Assembly (NCBI GenBank): GCA_019241095.1
Contig: JAFAXJ010000384.1
Span: forward strand, 1 to 9,640
Direction of reading: 5' to 3'
DNA from: Verrucomicrobiota bacterium
Lineage (GTDB): Bacteria; Verrucomicrobiota; Verrucomicrobiia; Chthoniobacterales; JAFAMB01
DNA: 9,640 nt
The position numbers and the translations under genes are program-made. Positions within the stretch are counted from its first letter, which is position 1, and every line of letters starts with the position of its first letter. Positions 6,663 through 9,640 of the stretch are shown piece by piece. Under the pieces are notes generated by a model. The model was not told the origin of the DNA, ran no database searches, and saw only the letters and a program-made list of their open reading frames with translations.

Positions 6663-7142
6663 ATGTCCGGATCAGGCAGGAAGTGCGAGTGTAGTTGCAT
6701 GCCTGTAGCGCCATCTTTTTCTCTGCCTGATCAAAACGGCCAAAAATTTGATCTGGACGAGGCAGCCAGAAGCGGGCCTGTGGTGCTCTTTTTTTATCCG
6801 AGAGACGACTCGATGATGTGCACCAAACAGGTGTGCGCCTTTCGGGACAGCTATTCCGAACTGAAGGACTTGGGTTGTTCGATTGTCGGAGTTAGCCGAG
6901 ATCCGGTGGATTCGCACGCGCGATTTTCAGCCAAGTACAAGTTGCCTTTTCCTCTTTTGACAGATAGCTCGGGAGCTCTAGCCAAGCTTTTTGGAGTGAA
7001 AAGAAGGTTCGGGATGATCCCCGGCCGGACGACTTTCGTAATCGACCAGCAAAAGCAAATTGTTGGGCGCTACGATGGTTTACTGGCCCCGAACCGGCAT
7101 GTTCAGTGGGCTTCTTCGGTAATTCGGAAAACCACTCTCTGA
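6663..7142 (+). CDS. BCP/PrxQ-like peroxiredoxin (AhpC/TSA family) with atypical active-site loop
   Basis: This thiol peroxidase of 159 residues is expected to reduce hydrogen or organic peroxides in the cytoplasm using a reduced-thiol donor. The thioredoxin-like fold is visible: PSFSLPDQNG (17-26), VVLFFYPRDDS (40-50), VGVSRDPVDSHARFSAKY (75-92), FPLLTD (96-101), LFGV (109-112) and PGRTTFVID (120-128). The peroxidatic Cys is Cys53, with Pro46 and Ser50 in the P-x3-(T/S)-x2-C motif. Cys58, five residues on, fits the resolving Cys of PrxQ-type enzymes, and Arg122 is the usual active-site Arg. The loop reads SMMC rather than the common TPGC. The first 12 residues hold Cys8, Cys10 and Cys12 and are not part of the family core. 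A second ATG at 6699 (Met13) would give a compact enzyme without them, and neither start has a good ribosome binding site. It is divergent from phoH2 and is followed by a 219-nt gap. Confidence 0.88.
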   Translation: MSGSGRKCECSCMPVAPSFSLPDQNGQKFDLDEAARSGPVVLFFYPRDDSMMCTKQVCAFRDSYSELKDLGCSIVGVSRDPVDSHARFSAKYKLPFPLLTDSSGALAKLFGVKRRFGMIPGRTTFVIDQQKQIVGRYDGLLAPNRHVQWASSVIRKTTL

Positions 7143-7204
7143 TTTACCCGGGGGCATGCGTGACCGTAAACTCGGAGTCTAGCCAGAGGTTTTGCGCAGT
7201 AGTG

Positions 7205-7223
7205 CCATTTGCCCGCGCAATGG
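7205..7223 (+). terminator. Possible hairpin terminator after the peroxiredoxin gene
   Basis: CCATT(T)GC at 7205-7212 can pair with GCAATGG at 7217-7223, giving seven pairs with one bulged T and a CCGC loop, about 60 nt after the peroxiredoxin stop. Only TTTGT follows, so any intrinsic terminator would be weak. A second short pair, GGTCC (7239-7243) and GGACC (7250-7254), lies just beyond. Either could arise by chance. Confidence 0.22.
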
Positions 7224-7314
7224 TTTGTCGGAGCGACCGGTCCATGGCGGGACCAGGCGAGCTAGGCAAGTCAGGATGACTCTGCGGCATCATTACGATT
7301 CGGGAACTGAGTAC

Positions 7315-7329
7315 TCTATTGCGAATAGA
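7315..7329. promoter_or_regulatory. Short perfect inverted repeat, possible operator
   Basis: TCTATT-GCG-AATAGA is a perfect 6-bp inverted repeat around a 3-nt centre, 32 nt before the first ATG of the glycosyltransferase reading frame. Its size and position would suit a small dimeric regulator, but a 6-bp palindrome is often chance and no promoter boxes could be tied to it. Confidence 0.2.
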
Positions 7330-7353
7330 AGGAAAAGACTCGGGTCATTTGCG

Positions 7354-7389
7354 TAGAGACGATGGCCTCTTTAGAGACGATTGCCTCTT
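7354..7389. repeat. 18-bp tandem duplication across the predicted glycosyltransferase start
   Basis: TAGAGACGATGGCCTCTT (7354-7371) is followed immediately by TAGAGACGATTGCCTCTT (7372-7389), identical except at one base (G7364/T7382), and then by TAG, the start of a third copy. Each unit also has AGAG/CTCT ends that can pair. Because 18 nt is six codons, the frame is kept. The differing base turns ATG in copy one into ATT in copy two, so the first ATG of the long reading frame lies inside the duplication. Confidence 0.85.
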
Positions 7390-9230
7390 TAGGTCCCCGC
7401 TTGCCAGGCGATACGAATTGCGCCACGGTCACGAGGGTTGTACGCATCATCCGTCAGTTTTTTAGATGGACGTTGTTGAAGACCCATTGCATGACAGCGT
7501 TGAACGTCCGAAACGGAAGAACTCTCCCCCTTACTTGCCGGGATGGGACTAACCCGCTGAATTCTGATCTGTCTGGAACGGAAATTTTCCTGGCCGGATC
7601 TGTCTTCTCGCTGCTTTTAATTCTAAAGTGGTTTTACGCCCGGAATCAACCTTGGGACTCTGATGAACCTCAGCATCTTCATGTAGTCTGGGCCTGGACC
7701 GTTGGCCTCCTTCCCTATCGAGACGTTTTCGATAATCACTCGCCTTTGTTTCAAGCCCTAAGCGCGCCTCTGTTCAATTGTTTTGGGGAACGCGCGGATA
7801 TTGTGACAATCATGCGCTGGGCCATGTTGCCGCTTGCCGTTCTGATTCTGTGGCTGATAAATTTCATCGGCTCGCACCTATTTTCTTCGAGAATCGGCCT
7901 ATGGAGTTGTACAATTGCGGCGACTTATCCCGATCTGTATGCCAAATTAAACGAGTTTCGTCCCGATGTACTTTGGACTGCGCTCTGGTTAATTCTTCTG
8001 GCTATTCTGACTACCCGTCGGATACATAGCGGGACTGCCTTCATTAGCGGCCTGGTGCTCGGTATAGCATTCGCTGTCTCAATGAAGACTATATTTCTGC
8101 TTTTAACTTTATGTCTGAGCGCCGGCTTTACTTACATTCTTCAAGGTTTTTTGCCAAAAGCGCCTAATCGCGCCTCCGCGACCGAGGTATTCGTCTGTAT
8201 GTTCGCCAGTGTCGCCGGCTTTATTATTGTCCCGGCTCTCGTAGTCGCGTTTTTCGCTTGGCACCAGAGCTTTAGCCAAATGGTGTATTGCGTTATCACT
8301 CACAATTTGACCGGATACGATAATCGCTTGGCTCTGATTCTGGGCCGAATGCGCGACGTGCGTTTCTGGCTTTTTGTGCCGCTAACAATTGCTGGACTTT
8401 GGTTGGCCAGGTTTGATCAGAACAAGACAAAGAGTCATCGCCGACTTTTTCTTTTGCTGGTCACCGGTTTGTTTTGTCCGCTTCTATTTTCGTTTTGGCC
8501 GCTGATTTCAAAACAGGATTTCCTGCCGTTTCTACCCTTGTTGGTCATAAGCTTGGTAGCGCCGCTCATCTGGTTGGGAGAATGGATGCGACTAAAATCG
8601 GGTAATCGAGCGCCAGCCTATTTACTAGCGATCATTGTAGCAGGAGTAGAACTGCTCTGGATGGTAAAGATGCATTCACCGACTAAAGCCGTAAATCAAG
8701 GTCATATACAGATTATAGCTGACACCTTAAAACTGACGCGGCCGTCAGAAACCGTCATAGACGCGAAGGGTCAGACTATTTATCGGCCACGTGCCTACTA
8801 TTATGTTTTGGAGCAATTGACGCGCGAACATGTCACGGAAGGTAAAATCCAAGATGAAGTACCGGATAGGGTCATCGAAAAAGGCACGGCACTTGCAGTA
8901 CCGACTTGGTGGTTAACCAAAAAGACGGCAGATTTTATCAGCCGTAATTATATATCTGTCGGTGCTGTTTCAGTGCTTGGGCAAAAATTACATTCCAAGA
9001 GCGACCATCTTGACTTCAGGATAGATGTTCCTCAACAATATAGTATTATAACCGATCGTGGTCAGGCTTTCGGAATTTTGGATGGAGTTGCTATGAACGG
9101 CGGGCGCTATCTGTCAGCCGGGTTGCACAGGCTTATTCTTGATTCGCCGGCGAATTCTGTTGCTGTCATCTGGTCCCGCGCGGCAGACAAAGGCTTTTCG
9201 CCGTTTCGGTCGGAGAAGTTGAATAACTAA
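7362..9230 (+). CDS. Polytopic GT-C-type glycosyltransferase (PMT/ArnT-like, GT39/83-related)
   Basis: This inner-membrane protein of up to 622 residues probably moves a sugar from a polyprenyl-phosphate donor to a glycan, lipid or protein on the periplasmic side. After the first hydrophobic helix (about 73-92) comes the GT-C acidic motif WDSDEPQHLH (98-107) in the first outer loop, then PYRDVFDNHSPLFQA (118-132), as in PMT/ArnT-like enzymes. RPD (200-202) and SKQDFLPFLPL (383-393) are further likely loop or helix-start motifs. About ten more hydrophobic helices run to roughly 434. The remaining 185 residues form a non-membrane C-terminal domain I do not recognise, plausibly periplasmic. The first 70 residues look unlike the family and contain the 18-bp duplication, so the true start may be Met44 (7491) or later; no start has a good ribosome binding site. 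The next gene begins 1 nt after the stop, pointing to an operon. Donor and acceptor are unknown. Confidence 0.82.
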   Translation: MASLETIASLGPRLPGDTNCATVTRVVRIIRQFFRWTLLKTHCMTALNVRNGRTLPLTCRDGTNPLNSDLSGTEIFLAGSVFSLLLILKWFYARNQPWDSDEPQHLHVVWAWTVGLLPYRDVFDNHSPLFQALSAPLFNCFGERADIVTIMRWAMLPLAVLILWLINFIGSHLFSSRIGLWSCTIAATYPDLYAKLNEFRPDVLWTALWLILLAILTTRRIHSGTAFISGLVLGIAFAVSMKTIFLLLTLCLSAGFTYILQGFLPKAPNRASATEVFVCMFASVAGFIIVPALVVAFFAWHQSFSQMVYCVITHNLTGYDNRLALILGRMRDVRFWLFVPLTIAGLWLARFDQNKTKSHRRLFLLLVTGLFCPLLFSFWPLISKQDFLPFLPLLVISLVAPLIWLGEWMRLKSGNRAPAYLLAIIVAGVELLWMVKMHSPTKAVNQGHIQIIADTLKLTRPSETVIDAKGQTIYRPRAYYYVLEQLTREHVTEGKIQDEVPDRVIEKGTALAVPTWWLTKKTADFISRNYISVGAVSVLGQKLHSKSDHLDFRIDVPQQYSIITDRGQAFGILDGVAMNGGRYLSAGLHRLILDSPANSVAVIWSRAADKGFSPFRSEKLNN

Positions 9231-9231
9231 A

Positions 9232-9640
9232 ATGATGTTATCGAAGTCAGATCGTTTACTATTTGTTGCGCCGCACCCCGACGACGAATCATTAGCTGCC
9301 GGGGGTTTGTTGCAAAGAGCCTTCCTTGCTCAGGCGAACGTTAGGATTATTTTCATTACCAGCGGTGATAATAATATCTGGGCTCAACGTTTTTGGGAAA
9401 AGCGCTGGCCAATCAGCGCCTCAGATCGAGCTCGGTGGGGCAATCGCCGGAAAGGAGAAGCTCTATGTGCGATCTCCGAGCTTGGCGGCGATGCCGAGAA
9501 TGCCGCCTTCTGGCAATTCCCGGACCAGGGTTTGACAGACGTTCTCATGGAGGGTCCGGGGGAATTAGCAAGGCTCTTGACTCGAGAAATTAATCAATTT
9601 CAGCCAAGCCTGATTATCATTCCTTCGATGAGTGACGCAC
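9232..9640 (+). CDS. PIG-L/LmbE-family zinc-dependent deacetylase, 3'-truncated by window end
   Basis: The frame is open from ATG 9232 to the window edge, giving 136 codons. It starts MMLSKSDRLLFVAPHPDDES. The HPDDE motif has zinc ligands His15 and Asp18 and catalytic base Asp17, by analogy with MshB-type enzymes. It continues with LAAGG (21-25), IIFITSGDNN (38-47) and a GNRRKGEALCAISELG segment (73-88), where family members have an R-x-x-E-A pattern. It breaks off at IIIPSMSDA, just where a (D/S)-x-H-x-DH zinc motif is expected. Such enzymes remove N-acetyl groups from GlcNAc-containing lipids, cofactors or glycans. It starts 1 nt after the glycosyltransferase stop, with GGAGAAG at 9212-9218, 13 nt before the ATG, so translation is probably coupled. 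A second ATG follows at 9235. Family is secure; the substrate is unknown. Confidence 0.9.
   Translation, partial: MMLSKSDRLLFVAPHPDDESLAAGGLLQRAFLAQANVRIIFITSGDNNIWAQRFWEKRWPISASDRARWGNRRKGEALCAISELGGDAENAAFWQFPDQGLTDVLMEGPGELARLLTREINQFQPSLIIIPSMSDA

Noticed and set aside
9326..9593. Two plus-strand open frames near the right edge (9326-9535 and 9393-9593)
   Set aside because: They are out-of-frame with the PIG-L deacetylase, whose HPDDE-containing frame from 9232 is open to the window end and clearly coding.
1..9640. CRISPR arrays, insertion sequences, tRNA/rRNA genes, phage or defence genes
   Set aside because: I looked for regularly spaced repeats, transposase-like frames and RNA gene landmarks and saw none; the PIN domain here belongs to a PhoH2 housekeeping-type protein rather than a defence cluster.

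Overview
The window (about 50% GC by eye) carries seven protein-coding genes and reads as chromosomal DNA of a free-living, heterotrophic Gram-negative bacterium. The mix of a sugar/autoinducer-type ABC importer, a sugar-alcohol-type dehydrogenase, a PIN-PhoH protein and a GT-C/PIG-L pair, together with weak Shine-Dalgarno signals, would fit a soil Verrucomicrobiota or Acidobacteriota lineage. That assignment is an inference of low confidence; there is no rRNA, tRNA or other marker here to settle it.

Positions 1-3943 (+) hold the 3' part of an importer operon: the C-terminal part of a two-domain sugar ABC ATPase (cut by the left edge), a 681-residue permease made of two complete RbsC/RhaP-like permeases fused head to tail, and a secreted substrate-binding protein of the RhaS/LsrB type. 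The genes are 9 nt apart and then overlap by 4 nt, so they are almost certainly co-transcribed. The fusion puts both membrane halves of the transporter on one chain.

Positions 3944-4143 form a convergent intergenic gap containing a perfect 13-bp inverted repeat with a 34-nt spacer and a strand-biased GAG/GAC-rich tract. The minus strand then carries an SDR-family dehydrogenase (4144-4902), whose motifs resemble polyol/ketose reductases, and a PhoH2-type protein with a PIN nuclease domain joined to a PhoH ATPase domain (5004-6506). The dehydrogenase could act on the sugar taken up by the neighbouring importer, but this rests only on proximity.

From a divergent promoter region (6507-6662) the plus strand carries a BCP/PrxQ-like peroxiredoxin with an altered active-site loop (6663-7142). 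After a 219-nt gap with small inverted repeats and an 18-bp tandem duplication comes a polytopic GT-C-type glycosyltransferase (7362-9230). One nucleotide later starts a PIG-L/LmbE-type zinc deacetylase that runs off the right edge. The last two are probably co-translated and suggest a glycoconjugate or envelope-glycan pathway continuing to the right.

No CRISPR array, insertion sequence, prophage gene, tRNA or rRNA was seen. The most distinctive items are the fused permease, the substrate-binding protein that looks intermediate between RhaS and LsrB, and the inverted repeat plus purine tract.
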